NCBI GenBank assembly: GCA_024280485.1
Contig: JAJRQB010000009.1
Location: 1 to 36,456, forward strand
Direction: 5' to 3'
Source of the DNA: Deltaproteobacteria bacterium
Lineage (GTDB): Bacteria > Desulfobacterota > Desulfuromonadia > Desulfuromonadales > Geopsychrobacteraceae
DNA length: 36,456 bases
Shown here piece after piece: positions 1 to 9,032 of this stretch; position 1 is the stretch's first letter, and every line of letters starts with the position of its first letter. Position numbers and translations under genes: made by a program. Under the pieces are notes generated by a model that was not told the DNA's origin, made no database searches, and saw only the letters and a program-made list of their open reading frames with translations.

Positions 1-618
1 CAATCTGCCGCGGAACAGATCATAATCGCCATCACCTTTGTCACGACTGCGAATCAAACCCAGTGTGCGAGCCTCAGCCAAATCAACTCCCTGCTGACGC
101 AGATGGCTAGTCAGCGCATCCCAACTGTCAGGGGCATAGCCAAGCTGATATTCTGCTGCACTTGTTCGCCCGTATCCCCGCTTGTTCAGATACTGCCGAC
201 AGCATTCAGCCTCCGGAGAATCGAGCAACTGGCGATGAAAAAATTCTGCGGCAATGGCATTAACCCGTTGCAGCTTTTCTCGTTCTTGACGACGGCGATC
301 TTCTTCAGCAGAGAGTTTCCGCTCTTCGATATCGATCCCCATTTCGCCGGCGATGCGTTGCGCGGCCTCGGGAAAGTTGAGCCCTTCGATACGCATCAGA
401 AACTCAAAAACATCCCCTCCGACACCGCAGCCAAAGCATTTGAAAATTTGTCGTCCCGTATTAACACTGAACGAAGGCGATTTTTCGGCATGAAAAGGAC
501 AAAGACCAACATGGTTCGCACCAGAGCGCTTCAGCGGTACATAACGCGAGACCAGTTCGAAAATATCGAACCCGTCGCGCATCTGCTGAATCTTTTCGTC
601 CGGAATACTCCCTATCAT
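1..618 (-). CDS. dnaG: DNA primase DnaG, N-terminal part (runs off the left edge)
   Basis: Primase that makes RNA primers for the replisome. The 206 codons present carry the N-terminal CHC2-type zinc-binding domain: CPFHAEKSPSF at about residues 40-50 and KCFGCG about 20 residues later, so the Cys-His-Cys-Cys set is intact. The frame remains open to base 1 with FRGR, which in this family lies just before the TOPRIM catalytic domain; that domain is outside the window. The ATG at 618 overlaps the stop of mutS2 by one base (TGATG), so the two genes are translationally coupled. A sigma factor gene rpoD commonly follows dnaG in related genomes and would lie to the left; that cannot be seen here. 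Confidence 0.95.
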   Translation of the reverse strand, partial: MIGSIPDEKIQQMRDGFDIFELVSRYVPLKRSGANHVGLCPFHAEKSPSFSVNTGRQIFKCFGCGVGGDVFEFLMRIEGLNFPEAAQRIAGEMGIDIEERKLSAEEDRRRQEREKLQRVNAIAAEFFHRQLLDSPEAECCRQYLNKRGYGRTSAAEYQLGYAPDSWDALTSHLRQQGVDLAEARTLGLIRSRDKGDGDYDLFRGRL

Positions 619-2996
619 CAGTTACCCAATTCGGCGACGGTGATTTTCTCTCCCCCATGCTCCGCTGCCGCAGCATAAAAAGCAGTCACGCAACGCTGCC
701 CAGCCAGATACTCACGTACTGCTTTACGCAGCGCTCCGGTACCACTTCCATGAACAATCTCTATCTGCGACAGACTGGCAAGCAAAGCATCGTCGAGAAA
801 ACGTTCCAGAGTTTGCAGTGCAGCGTCTACCCGTTTCCCAACCAGCACCAGGCGCATCGCCTGATCCTTCGGCGCAGCCGGTTGACTGACCTGTGTCACT
901 TTATTTTTGTCGCGCTCAACAAAACGTCGTGGCGAAAAAGATTCAAGCTGCAGCAACGGCTGCCGCATTCGCTTGCCACCAATCTGCAACTCAGCCTCTT
1001 TCGCCTGGATCCGGACCACCTCAGCTGTTACGCCAAGAGGAAGAACCCTGACAAACTCTCCCACCTCAAGTGACTGCCCAGTGCTACGCTTTACCCGGCC
1101 CTGAACACGAAAGGGCTGAAGCTTCTGGCGTACCTCATCGACCTGCGCAGCAAGTGCAACCTGTCCCTTGGCACCAGTACCGATACCAACATCGGCATTG
1201 CGCCGTAAACTACGCAGTTGGCGGGTCGTATCAGCGATCAGACCTTCGGCCGCTTGAACGGCCTGAGCGTGAATCTGTGCCTTTTGTTCTTGCAACTTTC
1301 GCAGCTGCTCACGACGCATCTGCCAGAGGCGTCTGGCAGCCTCACGTTCCAGCTCAACCTGTTGCCGAAGAACATCAAGTTCCTGCTGGCGCCGATTGAG
1401 ACTGAGCAAGAGCTCGTTCCCCTCCTGCGGTTGCTCACCGAGCAACTGCTGTGCCCTGTTTAACAACTGCGCAGGCATGTCAAGTCGACTAGCGGTCGCC
1501 ATCGCGCTGCTGGCACCAGGTATTCCGTAGTTCAGACGGTACAACGGCAAAAGTGTCTCGGCATCGATCTCAACCGCCGCGTTTTCAACCCCGTCAGTCT
1601 CAGCAGCCCAGGCCTTAAGTTGCCCGAGATGGGTCGTCAGTACTGTATGAGCTCCTGCCTGCTGGAGCATCTCCAAGGCGGCGATCACCAGCGCGGCGCC
1701 CTCTGCCGGGTCAGTTCCCGTTCCTGCCTCATCGAGCAGAACCAATGAATTTTCGTCAGCCTGTTCAAGAATTTGCTTCAGACGACTCAAATGTCCAGAG
1801 AAGGTTGAAAGCTGCTCAGAGATACTCTGCTGATCGCCAATATCGACGAATAACGTCTCAAACAGACAAAGCCGACTCCCCTCTGCGCAAGGGATCGGCA
1901 GACCTGCCTGTACCATCAACAGCAACAAGCCGAAACTTTTCAGTGCAACCGATTTGCCACCGGTATTGGGGCCGCTGATCACCAAGGTTCGTGTCGGCGG
2001 CAACAGACACAGGTCGGTCGGAATTGCCCGCGAAGGTTTTATCTCAGTCCCGTCATCAACCATCAGCAAGGGATGTCGAGCCGACCGCAGCTCTATCAAC
2101 GGGTCATTGACCAGTTGCGGCACGCGACCGTCATATTCCCGAGCAAGACAAGCGGCAGCGAAACGCATGTCGAGACGCGCTAATAACGCTTCATTTTGCG
2201 CCAGTTCGGTGCGGTGTTGACGAACAAGGTCTGTCAACTGCAGGAGAATTCGGCGTTCTTCCCGCTTCTCTTCCTGCAGGAGTTGCTGAAGACGGCTATT
2301 CCCTGCCAGCACTAATTCCGGCTCAAGGTATAACGTCTGCCCGCTGGCCGATTCGTCGTGAACCAGCCCCTTGATTTGACCACGGTAGTCAGTCTTGAGT
2401 GGCACGACATATCGCCCGTTACGCACCGTGATCAGATGCTCCTGAAAGCATCCGGAGCTATCACTTGCTGCGAGCAATTTTTCAAGCTGCTGCTTGATCC
2501 GACCGCGCAACTGTCGCAGCTCACGGCGGATATCCCCCAGTTCAAAGGAGGCACTGTCCAGCAGTTCTCCACGCGACCCGATCGATTCCTGCAGGCGACG
2601 CAGCAGAACACTCAACGGTGTCAACTTTGCACAAAGAGTCGCCAACCGACTCTGCCCATGCAGCGGATCGGCCCAGCGGCGACAACGCCCCGCGACGCCG
2701 ACAGCCGTGCTGACATCTTGCAACTGTTCTGCGGAGAGCAAACTTCCTGAAGTCGCTGAACGTTCCAGAATCGCCTTCAGGACCTGATTGTCGGCAAGCG
2801 GCGGTCTCCCCTCAGACAACAGCAGCTGCGCTTCTACAACTTCTTCAAGGGCCAAAGTAACGGCCTCTTGCCCAACCAAAGGCATCAACTGCTCGGCCAA
2901 AAGACGACCGGGCAGTGACTCTGCTCGCGCTGCCAGCAAACGGCGGACCGCGTCAAACTCAAGACGGGTAAGAGTACTGGTGGAGATCTCCATCAT
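618..2996 (-). CDS. mutS2: MutS2 family ATPase with C-terminal Smr domain
   Basis: 792 residues, the usual MutS2 length. The MutS-type ATPase core has Walker A SGPNTGGKS near residue 340, Walker B LVLLDEAGTGTDP near 420 and the following HLGQLK segment. A long Gln/Glu/Arg-rich coiled coil (about 510-610) separates it from the Smr domain (about 712-780), which keeps the HGSGTGALRKAV motif. The Smr LDLRG element normally found at the start of the domain reads LVLVG here, so its acidic and basic residues are absent. MutS2 proteins lack the mismatch-recognition domain of MutS; known roles include suppression of recombination and, in some bacteria, rescue of collided ribosomes. Start: two adjacent ATGs follow GAGAGG; the second (2993) is equally possible. 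The gene begins 4 bases after cvpA and overlaps dnaG. Confidence 0.95.
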   Translation of the reverse strand: MMEISTSTLTRLEFDAVRRLLAARAESLPGRLLAEQLMPLVGQEAVTLALEEVVEAQLLLSEGRPPLADNQVLKAILERSATSGSLLSAEQLQDVSTAVGVAGRCRRWADPLHGQSRLATLCAKLTPLSVLLRRLQESIGSRGELLDSASFELGDIRRELRQLRGRIKQQLEKLLAASDSSGCFQEHLITVRNGRYVVPLKTDYRGQIKGLVHDESASGQTLYLEPELVLAGNSRLQQLLQEEKREERRILLQLTDLVRQHRTELAQNEALLARLDMRFAAACLAREYDGRVPQLVNDPLIELRSARHPLLMVDDGTEIKPSRAIPTDLCLLPPTRTLVISGPNTGGKSVALKSFGLLLLMVQAGLPIPCAEGSRLCLFETLFVDIGDQQSISEQLSTFSGHLSRLKQILEQADENSLVLLDEAGTGTDPAEGAALVIAALEMLQQAGAHTVLTTHLGQLKAWAAETDGVENAAVEIDAETLLPLYRLNYGIPGASSAMATASRLDMPAQLLNRAQQLLGEQPQEGNELLLSLNRRQQELDVLRQQVELEREAARRLWQMRREQLRKLQEQKAQIHAQAVQAAEGLIADTTRQLRSLRRNADVGIGTGAKGQVALAAQVDEVRQKLQPFRVQGRVKRSTGQSLEVGEFVRVLPLGVTAEVVRIQAKEAELQIGGKRMRQPLLQLESFSPRRFVERDKNKVTQVSQPAAPKDQAMRLVLVGKRVDAALQTLERFLDDALLASLSQIEIVHGSGTGALRKAVREYLAGQRCVTAFYAAAAEHGGEKITVAELGN

Positions 2997-3000
2997 CCTC

Positions 3001-3486
3001 TCAATTCAGCGCCAGTTCCTTGCTGCTGGAAAATATTGTTTCTCCCAAACGACTGAATGGCGATGCCAACTCAGCTTGTCTGATCTGCTGATTGAAATCG
3101 CCCGGCAGTTCAGCAGAACTCAAGGCGAAAAGGATCAGTGACAACAAAACAACAGCCTGAGCCAGACCGAAAATCGCACCAAGGATACGATTCAAACCAG
3201 TCATTAACGTCAGGGTTGCAAAACGGTTCAGCAGGTATCCCAATGATCCAAAAACCAGTACGGTCAACAAGAACACCAACAAAAAGCTGATCGTCACACA
3301 GAGTTGAGACGGCCAGTTAAACATTTCGACAAACCATTGCGACAAGGGGACATGAAGATAAAAAGCGAGCAACCCGCCAGCGACAAGCCCCAACAAACTA
3401 CAAATTTCACGCAACAGACCACGTAGCACCCCCTTAAGCAGGAAGATGCCAAGAATCACCAATATCAGGATATCAACCAGGCCCAC
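3001..3486 (-). CDS. cvpA: CvpA family inner-membrane protein
   Basis: 161 residues with four hydrophobic segments (roughly 3-22, 30-48, 62-87, 101-122) and the typical N-terminal pattern VDILILVILGIFLLKGVLRG, matching the CvpA/colicin V production family. The family is linked to envelope homeostasis and colicin V export in Escherichia coli, but its molecular role is not settled. The start is GTG, preceded by GGAG at a spacing of 6 bases. It is followed after 4 bases by mutS2, an order (cvpA-mutS2) seen in many bacteria, so the two are probably co-transcribed. The 168 bases between yqeY and cvpA contain no clear terminator. Confidence 0.88.
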   Translation of the reverse strand: MGLVDILILVILGIFLLKGVLRGLLREICSLLGLVAGGLLAFYLHVPLSQWFVEMFNWPSQLCVTISFLLVFLLTVLVFGSLGYLLNRFATLTLMTGLNRILGAIFGLAQAVVLLSLILFALSSAELPGDFNQQIRQAELASPFSRLGETIFSSSKELALN

Positions 3487-3654
3487 AACTTACTCCACCA
3501 TCAGGGTCAGAAAGATTTAAGGACTCCTTGAAACAGACGAATTGAAACGATCCTTAGAAAATTATGCGGCCCATTAGTCGGAACTATTGGGGATTTCATC
3601 TGGCCATGAATAGGCAACGTACCGTTATCACAGTGTCAGCAAAGTCCGATCCGT

Positions 3655-4101
3655 TTATCCGGCTAGCAATTCCTTGACCAGCTGATTCACAAGTTTGCCA
3701 TCAGCACAACCACGAGTTTTGGCCATGACTGGCCCCATAACCTTACCCATGTCTCTTGGCGAGGTCGCACCTGTCTCGGCGATCGCGGCAGCAATGATTG
3801 TACGGAGTTCATCTTCACCTAACTGGGCGGGCAAGTATGCGAGCAAAACTTCAAGTTCTGCCTCCTCTTTTTCCGCCAGCTCAAGTCGATCATTTTCGCG
3901 ATACATCTGGGCAGCCTCGCGCCGCTGCTTACCTTGTGTCGTAATGACTCCGATTATAAATTCATCATCGAGGCTTTTGCCGAGCTCTATTTCCTTATTT
4001 TTTATAGCACTACGAAGCTGCCTTATAGTCGACAAACGCAGGGCATCTTTGGCCCGCATTGCGTCTTTCATATCGCTGCTAAGTTGATCCTGAAGACTCA
4101 T
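3655..4101 (-). CDS. yqeY: GatB/YqeY domain protein
   Basis: 148 residues, the standard size of stand-alone YqeY proteins, which resemble the C-terminal tail domain of the GatB subunit of glutamyl-tRNA(Gln) amidotransferase. The segment MKDAMRAKDALRLSTIRQL followed by AIKNKEIELG is characteristic. The role of the stand-alone protein is uncertain; a tRNA-related function is inferred from the domain. The ATG at 4101 was chosen because GAGGG lies 4 bases upstream; an in-frame ATG 42 bases earlier (4143) lacks such a site. In many relatives rpsU lies directly upstream of this gene, but none is present here. Confidence 0.92.
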   Translation of the reverse strand: MSLQDQLSSDMKDAMRAKDALRLSTIRQLRSAIKNKEIELGKSLDDEFIIGVITTQGKQRREAAQMYRENDRLELAEKEEAELEVLLAYLPAQLGEDELRTIIAAAIAETGATSPRDMGKVMGPVMAKTRGCADGKLVNQLVKELLAG

Positions 4102-4180
4102 AAAACCCTCATCGGCGGGACAAGATAGATGGTCATTAATCACCCTAAAAAGGGCACGGTCGAATTTAAACGAATTTGGC

Positions 4181-4209
4181 AGTATATGGATCTAACTGCC
4201 CGATTGCAA
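4181..4209 (-). promoter_or_regulatory. Predicted sigma70 promoter for yqeY-cvpA-mutS2-dnaG
   Basis: On the minus strand TTGCAA (4209-4204) and TATACT (4186-4181) are separated by 17 bases, matching 4/6 and 5/6 consensus positions. Transcription would start about 70 bases upstream of the yqeY ATG. Confidence 0.55.
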
Positions 4210-4261
4210 GGACAAATTTTCACAGCACCAATCCTTGTTACAACCCAACCCATTTATAGAG

Positions 4262-4291
4262 TCGAAACTCTCAACAACTGAGTGTTATAAT
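4262..4291 (+). promoter_or_regulatory. Predicted extended -10 promoter for the SYLF gene
   Basis: A perfect TATAAT (4286-4291) is preceded by TG one base upstream (4283-4284), making an extended -10. TCGAAA (4262-4267) is a 4/6 match to -35 at 18 bases. It lies about 45 bases before the ATG at 4337. Confidence 0.6.
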
Positions 4292-4336
4292 GATCCCCAC
4301 ACTTTAGTTACCGTTATTTTACTAAAAGGATTGACG

Positions 4337-4909
4337 ATGAAAAAATTATTGAATTTATTTATTATCTCATTCTGCCTGCTCCCCTTCTCATCCACATTTT
4401 CTCAGGCAGTGGGCACTGACCTCAAACCTTTTCACGACTCTGAGGTGTCAGCACCATTCTTTAAAGATTCCTACGGATATGCTTTTTTTCCAACTGTCGG
4501 CAAAGGTGGAATCGGCATCGGTGGCGCCTACGGTAAGGGGCAGGTCTACCGCAAGGGGAAAATTACCGGAACTGCTTCACTCATAAAACTGACGCTTGGC
4601 TTCCAGCTTGGCGGGCAGGCTTTCAGCGAGATTATCTTCTTTCAGAATAAACGCGCCTATGACAGATTCACAAATGGTGCATTTGAGCTGGAGGCTTCCG
4701 CATCAGCCGTTGCCATCACTGCCGGAGCTCAGGCCTCTGCCGGGACCGGTGGTGCCTCTGCCGGTGTCAGCGCAGGCCCACAGACAGGAAAACAGCTCGC
4801 TGGAGAATACATCAACGGAACTGCTATCTTTGTCCATACCAAGGGGGGGCTGATGTACGAGGCCTCAATTGGCGGACAAAAATTTAAGTTCCGGCCACTG
4901 CTAAGATGA
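4337..4909 (+). CDS. Secreted SYLF (Ysc84-like) domain protein
   Basis: 190 residues. A signal peptide (MKKLLNLFIISFCLLPFSS, cleavage near residue 22-24) is followed by a SYLF/Ysc84 domain: YGYAFFPTVGKGGIGIGGA is the diagnostic stretch, and the region from about 100 to 150 is rich in Ala/Gly/Ser. SYLF domains of eukaryotes bind phosphoinositides; bacterial members are exported and mostly uncharacterised, with lipid binding as the likely activity. The start ATG follows AAAGGA by 6 bases; an upstream in-frame start at 4235 would place the signal peptide internally and is less likely. It has its own promoter and precedes a secreted VWA gene on the same strand by about 175 bases. Confidence 0.85.
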   Translation: MKKLLNLFIISFCLLPFSSTFSQAVGTDLKPFHDSEVSAPFFKDSYGYAFFPTVGKGGIGIGGAYGKGQVYRKGKITGTASLIKLTLGFQLGGQAFSEIIFFQNKRAYDRFTNGAFELEASASAVAITAGAQASAGTGGASAGVSAGPQTGKQLAGEYINGTAIFVHTKGGLMYEASIGGQKFKFRPLLR

Positions 4910-4917
4910 TCAAAGCA

Positions 4918-4960
4918 GGCCGGGCGCACGTTCGCAGATACTGAAAGGCGGCTCCCGGCC
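4918..4960 (+). terminator. Weak terminator-like hairpin after the SYLF gene
   Basis: GGCCGGG (4918-4924) can pair with CCCGGCC (4954-4960), followed a few bases later by a run of five T. The 29-base loop is long for an intrinsic terminator. Confidence 0.3.
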
Positions 4961-5085
4961 GTAACAACATTTTTACAATCCTTTGACACCCCCCTGACAA
5001 CCTTTACGGCACAACAGTATCTACTTGCAGCATCGAAGCCCGGCAAGAACTGCTAGGCCCACAACTTGCCCTAAAGGAGAGCAAC

Positions 5086-6408
5086 ATGAAACCGATGCTG
5101 AAAGTTCTGCTTTCACTACTGCTACTCGCCCTGGCTTCTCCGGCTCTGGCCAGCCCCCTTCTCAACCTCAACCTCGCCCTTGATCGTACGGTCCTGCCAG
5201 CCGGGCAATCCGAGAAAACAATCATCAAAGTGCTGCTCGATGTGCCACAAATCACCGACAGCAGCCTGCGCCCACCAGTCAACCTGGTCCTGATTCTCGA
5301 CCGCTCTGGATCGATGACTGGTCACAAGCTTGCAAAAGCCAAAGAAGCTGCAATTGCCGCTATGCATCGACTCAGTGAACGTGATCTTTTTTCACTGGTG
5401 ACCTACGATCACAATGTCACAACTCTGGTTCCGCCGCAGAGCGCCGCAAACAGCAAATGGATTGAAGCACGCATCCGCAGTATTTCGGCCGGCGGCAACA
5501 CCGCGCTCTTCGGTGCTGTCAGTCAAGGTGCCGCAGAAGTACGCAAGCATCAGAATGAAAACTATATCCAGCGCATGATCCTGCTTTCAGACGGTCTGGC
5601 TAATGTCGGGCCAAGCTCGGCTTCCGATCTCGGGCGCCTTGGCGCTGCCCTCCTCAAGGAAGGAATCTCAGTCACCACCATCGGGATCGGCACCGACTTC
5701 AACGAAGACCTGATGACTCAGTTGGCGAGTCGCAGTGACGGCAACCATTACTTTGTCGAGTCGAGCCGTGACCTTCCACGTATTTTTGCGGCCGAACTGG
5801 GCGATGTCCTGAGTATTGCCGCCAGCAAGATTCGTATCGAAATCGACTGCCTTCCTGGCGTCCGCCCCCTGCGTATCATTGGACGAGAAGGGACCATCCG
5901 CGGCAACCGCGTACAACTGCAGATGAATCAACTCTACGGTGGACAACAGAAATATGCTTTAATCGAGGTGCTTATTGAACCAGGGCAGGCCGGACAAAAC
6001 CGTGAGATAGTTCGCGTCAACTGTCGCTACGAAAATGCTTTGACCAATAAAACAGAGAAAACCCTGCGCCTGGCCAGCGTCAGCTTCTCGCAACGTCAAG
6101 AAGAGGTTCAGCAATCGGCCAGCCGCCCAGTCCAGAAAGCTGTGGTTGAGAACGAGATGGCTGCCGCCCGCGACCGGGCGCTTGATCTGTACAACGCCGG
6201 GCGCAAAGACGAGGCGGTGCGTGAACTACGCCAAATCAGTGGCAAGCTCAAAGCCCGCAGCGCATCCCTCGGCTTCAGCGATCTGGCCGAAGAAGCTAAA
6301 GCACTTGAAGAAGATGCGGTAGAATTCGCTGCGCCGAGTATTCCCAGTCCTCGAAAAAAAGAGTTGCGCTCGGAAAGCTATAAGGTGCGCAAACAGCAAA
6401 AAAACTAA
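5086..6408 (+). CDS. Exported von Willebrand factor A domain protein
   Basis: 440 residues. A signal peptide (MKPMLKVLLSLLLLALASPALAS) is followed by a beta-rich stretch, then a VWA domain at about 64-235. The metal-ion adhesion site is intact: DRSGSM with Asp72 and the two serines, and a later LLSDGLANVG containing the conserved Asp. After the VWA fold comes a beta-sandwich region (about 250-345) and a charged helical tail (about 365-440) with TPR-like character and a basic C-terminus. No sortase signal or C-terminal membrane anchor is seen. VWA domains mediate metal-dependent protein contacts, so a periplasmic or surface scaffold role is inferred. Start follows AAAGGAG. The kinase gene begins 37 bases downstream, so co-expression is likely. 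Confidence 0.88.
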   Translation: MKPMLKVLLSLLLLALASPALASPLLNLNLALDRTVLPAGQSEKTIIKVLLDVPQITDSSLRPPVNLVLILDRSGSMTGHKLAKAKEAAIAAMHRLSERDLFSLVTYDHNVTTLVPPQSAANSKWIEARIRSISAGGNTALFGAVSQGAAEVRKHQNENYIQRMILLSDGLANVGPSSASDLGRLGAALLKEGISVTTIGIGTDFNEDLMTQLASRSDGNHYFVESSRDLPRIFAAELGDVLSIAASKIRIEIDCLPGVRPLRIIGREGTIRGNRVQLQMNQLYGGQQKYALIEVLIEPGQAGQNREIVRVNCRYENALTNKTEKTLRLASVSFSQRQEEVQQSASRPVQKAVVENEMAAARDRALDLYNAGRKDEAVRELRQISGKLKARSASLGFSDLAEEAKALEEDAVEFAAPSIPSPRKKELRSESYKVRKQQKN

Positions 6409-6445
6409 AAGTGATTATGCTAGCAAGATCTGGATAACTGACAAG

Positions 6446-8128
6446 ATGAACAGGCCAAAACTGATCATTGCCGCATGGATACTGCTACTGGTTCCGACCC
6501 TGCTGCTTGGGGTCGGAGCCTGGCAGTTGCTGAAAAGCGAGAGTGAACGCTTCGCTCAGCGCGAAATTCAGACGGCGGCCGCGCGACTGGCGACGGTTGC
6601 AGACAACATCGAACTGGCGATTGCTGAAGTCGAAGATGGCCTGATGCAACGGTTGGTCACTTTTGAAGGTGGTGATCTGCCACAATTACTCGGGGATTGG
6701 CGACAGGAGAATCCGCTGGTTCGCAACGTCTTTATCTGGCAGCCAGGTAGCGGGCTATCCTACCCCTACCCTGAGATGCCCGCCAGCGATGAAGAGAAGA
6801 TCTTCATCCGTCGCTACCTGCCGCTCTTCTCGGGTGAACTCGATTGGCAGCAGCCAGTTGCAGACCAGGCAGTAGCACCGCAACCATCAGCCGCAAGCAC
6901 AATGGCGGCCGACTCAGTGCTCAGTGAACGCAAAGAGCTGCGCCAGCTTGCCAATAAAGCACTGGTCTCCAATGAGACGGCCGCAGCACCTGCTACAAAC
7001 AACGTCCCTGGCCAGAGCGGATGGCGGAGTTGGTATGCTGATGATCAACTGCACCTGATCGGTTGGTATCAGCCCGCAAATAGTATCCAACGTTATGGTG
7101 TTGAACTCGAAATGATGGCATTGCTCAGCCGGTTGCTCGGTTCGATCAGCCCCGGAATTGACAGCATCGAAAGCTTCGCGCTACTGGATGGCAGCAACCA
7201 CATCTTCCATCAGAGCGGACCCTTCGAAATTACTGAACAGAGTGCCCCTTTGACCAGTCGCAGTCTCAGCGGACTGCCACATTGGCGACTAAATATCTAC
7301 ACCGGAACCGCTGATAAAAACGCGGGCTCCGGCTTTTTATTAATCGGCAGTCTGCTGACCGGTAGTTTTGTTGTCGCCATCCTGCTTGGTGGTTCCCTGC
7401 TCCTTTGGCAGGCGGTGCGGAATCATCGCGATGCGCGCCAAAAAACTTCCTTCGTCTCTAATGTCTCCCACGAACTGAAGACCCCACTGACCACGATCCG
7501 CATGTACGCAGAGCTCCTCGGCGAAGGGAAGATCGACTCCGCTCAGAAACAACAAAGCTATCTGCAAACGATCATCCGTGAAAGTCAGCGATTGACTCGC
7601 CTGGTGAATAACATTCTCGCCTTCAGCCGACTTGAGCAGGGGCAAAAAACCTTCAATACTTCCAATTTCGAGTTAATTGAGCTGGTCGAAGATATTCTGC
7701 TGCGTCAGTCAATACGTCTCGATGACGCAGGCCTTAAACTTATAACGCAACTCGAAACCGGGCCATTGTTAGTCCACAGCGATCGCGATGCGATTGAACA
7801 GATCCTGCTCAACTTGATCGACAATGCGATCAAGTACGCCGCCGACGGGGGTGAATTGATCATCAGCCTGAAGAGTGGTACAGAAAAAATCCAGCTGACC
7901 CTGACCGATCGAGGACCGGGTATTCCAAAGCTTCAGCAGCAGAAAATTTTCAACAAATTCCACCGCCTCGACAGCACACTCACCAGCTCTCAGCCCGGCG
8001 CCGGCCTCGGCCTGAGCATCGCCCGACAACTGGCCCAGGGCATGGGTGGTGACCTGACCTGCAAGACAGCAGAGACCGGTGGAACCTGCTTCTGTCTGAG
8101 CTTGCCAACAACCGGAGAGACATCATGA
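6446..8128 (+). CDS. Membrane sensor histidine kinase
   Basis: 560 residues. Membrane segment 1 at about 5-25, a large periplasmic sensor of about 265 residues with no domain I recognise, membrane segment 2 at about 295-320 (LLIGSLLTGSFVVAILLGG), then HisKA and HATPase domains. The phosphoacceptor is His342 in NVSHELKTPLTTIR. Downstream are the N box (NLIDNAIKYA), G1 (DRGPGIP) and G2 (GAGLGLSIA), so the kinase should be active. The periplasmic part contains an Ala/Ser/Gln-rich low-complexity stretch (about 135-190). The stop overlaps the start of the response regulator (ATGA), the usual sign of a cognate pair. The signal sensed is unknown; adjacency to the secreted VWA protein suggests an envelope cue. 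Confidence 0.93.
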   Translation: MNRPKLIIAAWILLLVPTLLLGVGAWQLLKSESERFAQREIQTAAARLATVADNIELAIAEVEDGLMQRLVTFEGGDLPQLLGDWRQENPLVRNVFIWQPGSGLSYPYPEMPASDEEKIFIRRYLPLFSGELDWQQPVADQAVAPQPSAASTMAADSVLSERKELRQLANKALVSNETAAAPATNNVPGQSGWRSWYADDQLHLIGWYQPANSIQRYGVELEMMALLSRLLGSISPGIDSIESFALLDGSNHIFHQSGPFEITEQSAPLTSRSLSGLPHWRLNIYTGTADKNAGSGFLLIGSLLTGSFVVAILLGGSLLLWQAVRNHRDARQKTSFVSNVSHELKTPLTTIRMYAELLGEGKIDSAQKQQSYLQTIIRESQRLTRLVNNILAFSRLEQGQKTFNTSNFELIELVEDILLRQSIRLDDAGLKLITQLETGPLLVHSDRDAIEQILLNLIDNAIKYAADGGELIISLKSGTEKIQLTLTDRGPGIPKLQQQKIFNKFHRLDSTLTSSQPGAGLGLSIARQLAQGMGGDLTCKTAETGGTCFCLSLPTTGETS

Positions 8129-8826
8129 ATACGCCACTGATTCTGATTGCCGAGGATGACGCCAACCTGCGTCGGGGGCTGATCGACCTGCTAGAAGCTG
8201 AAAATTACCGGGTTTGCGCGGCTGCTGACGGCCGTCAGGCTCTTGAACTCTACCATCAGGAAAAACCGGATCTATTGCTGCTGGATGTCATGATGCCAGA
8301 GATGAGTGGCTACGACTTGTGTCGTGAAGTGCGCCGCAACGATCAGGAAACCCTGATCGTCATGCTGACCGCCAAAGGCGAGGAGATCGACAAGGTGGTC
8401 GGACTAGAACTGGGGGCCGATGATTATGTCACCAAACCCTTCGGACTCCATGAACTGCGGGCGCGTATCGCGGCAGTATTGCGCCGCCGCGTACCGAACA
8501 GGGCCCAAGCAGACAAAGGACTTGCCCAAAAGTTTTCATTCGGCCATGCAATGGTCGACCCCAAGGCCTTTACCATAGAGCTCGATGGCGCATGCCATAA
8601 GTTGAGTGCCAGAGAATTGAAGTTGCTGGAATGCTTCGTCGCATCAAAAGGAGAAGTGCTGTCGCGCAATGACCTGCTCAATGCCGCCTGGGGAGTCGAC
8701 TACTTCGGCACCACACGCACTCTTGATCAACACATTGTCCAACTCCGCAAAAAAATTGAACGCGATCCGACCCATCCCAAAACCATCGAAACCGTACACG
8801 GCATCGGCTATCGTTATAAAGGTTAA
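8125..8826 (+). CDS. OmpR/PhoB-family response regulator
   Basis: 233 residues. Receiver domain at 1-120 with acidic pocket EDD (residues 10-12), phosphoacceptor Asp54 in LLLLDVMMPEM and Lys104 in YVTKPFG. The C-terminal winged-helix DNA-binding domain (about 140-232) has the usual LSARELKLLECF start and a final TVHGIGYRYKG. It overlaps the kinase gene by 4 bases and has GGAGAG upstream, so it is the partner of that kinase. Targets cannot be read from the sequence; the upstream VWA and SYLF genes are candidates. Nothing coding was seen in the 290 bases after its stop. Confidence 0.95.
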   Translation: MNTPLILIAEDDANLRRGLIDLLEAENYRVCAAADGRQALELYHQEKPDLLLLDVMMPEMSGYDLCREVRRNDQETLIVMLTAKGEEIDKVVGLELGADDYVTKPFGLHELRARIAAVLRRRVPNRAQADKGLAQKFSFGHAMVDPKAFTIELDGACHKLSARELKLLECFVASKGEVLSRNDLLNAAWGVDYFGTTRTLDQHIVQLRKKIERDPTHPKTIETVHGIGYRYKG

Positions 8827-9032
8827 GAGGTTCAGGGCCGACCCACGTTCAGATTAACGCGTGGCAAAGTCTATTTGCCGAAGGATTAACAATTCTTGCT
8901 TTGTAGGGTCTGTAAGAATGATCAACATTTAGCCTCTGACGACCCTCAATTTTCAATAACGCAACATATCGGACGTTCAATTCTTCACTTCAAAATAAGG
9001 GTAGACACGGCAATTAGCCTGACATCCGCCGT

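Noticed and set aside
103-678. Plus-strand open frame of 191 codons opposite dnaG
   Set aside because: The minus-strand frame encodes a clear DnaG zinc domain; the plus-strand translation has no recognisable feature.
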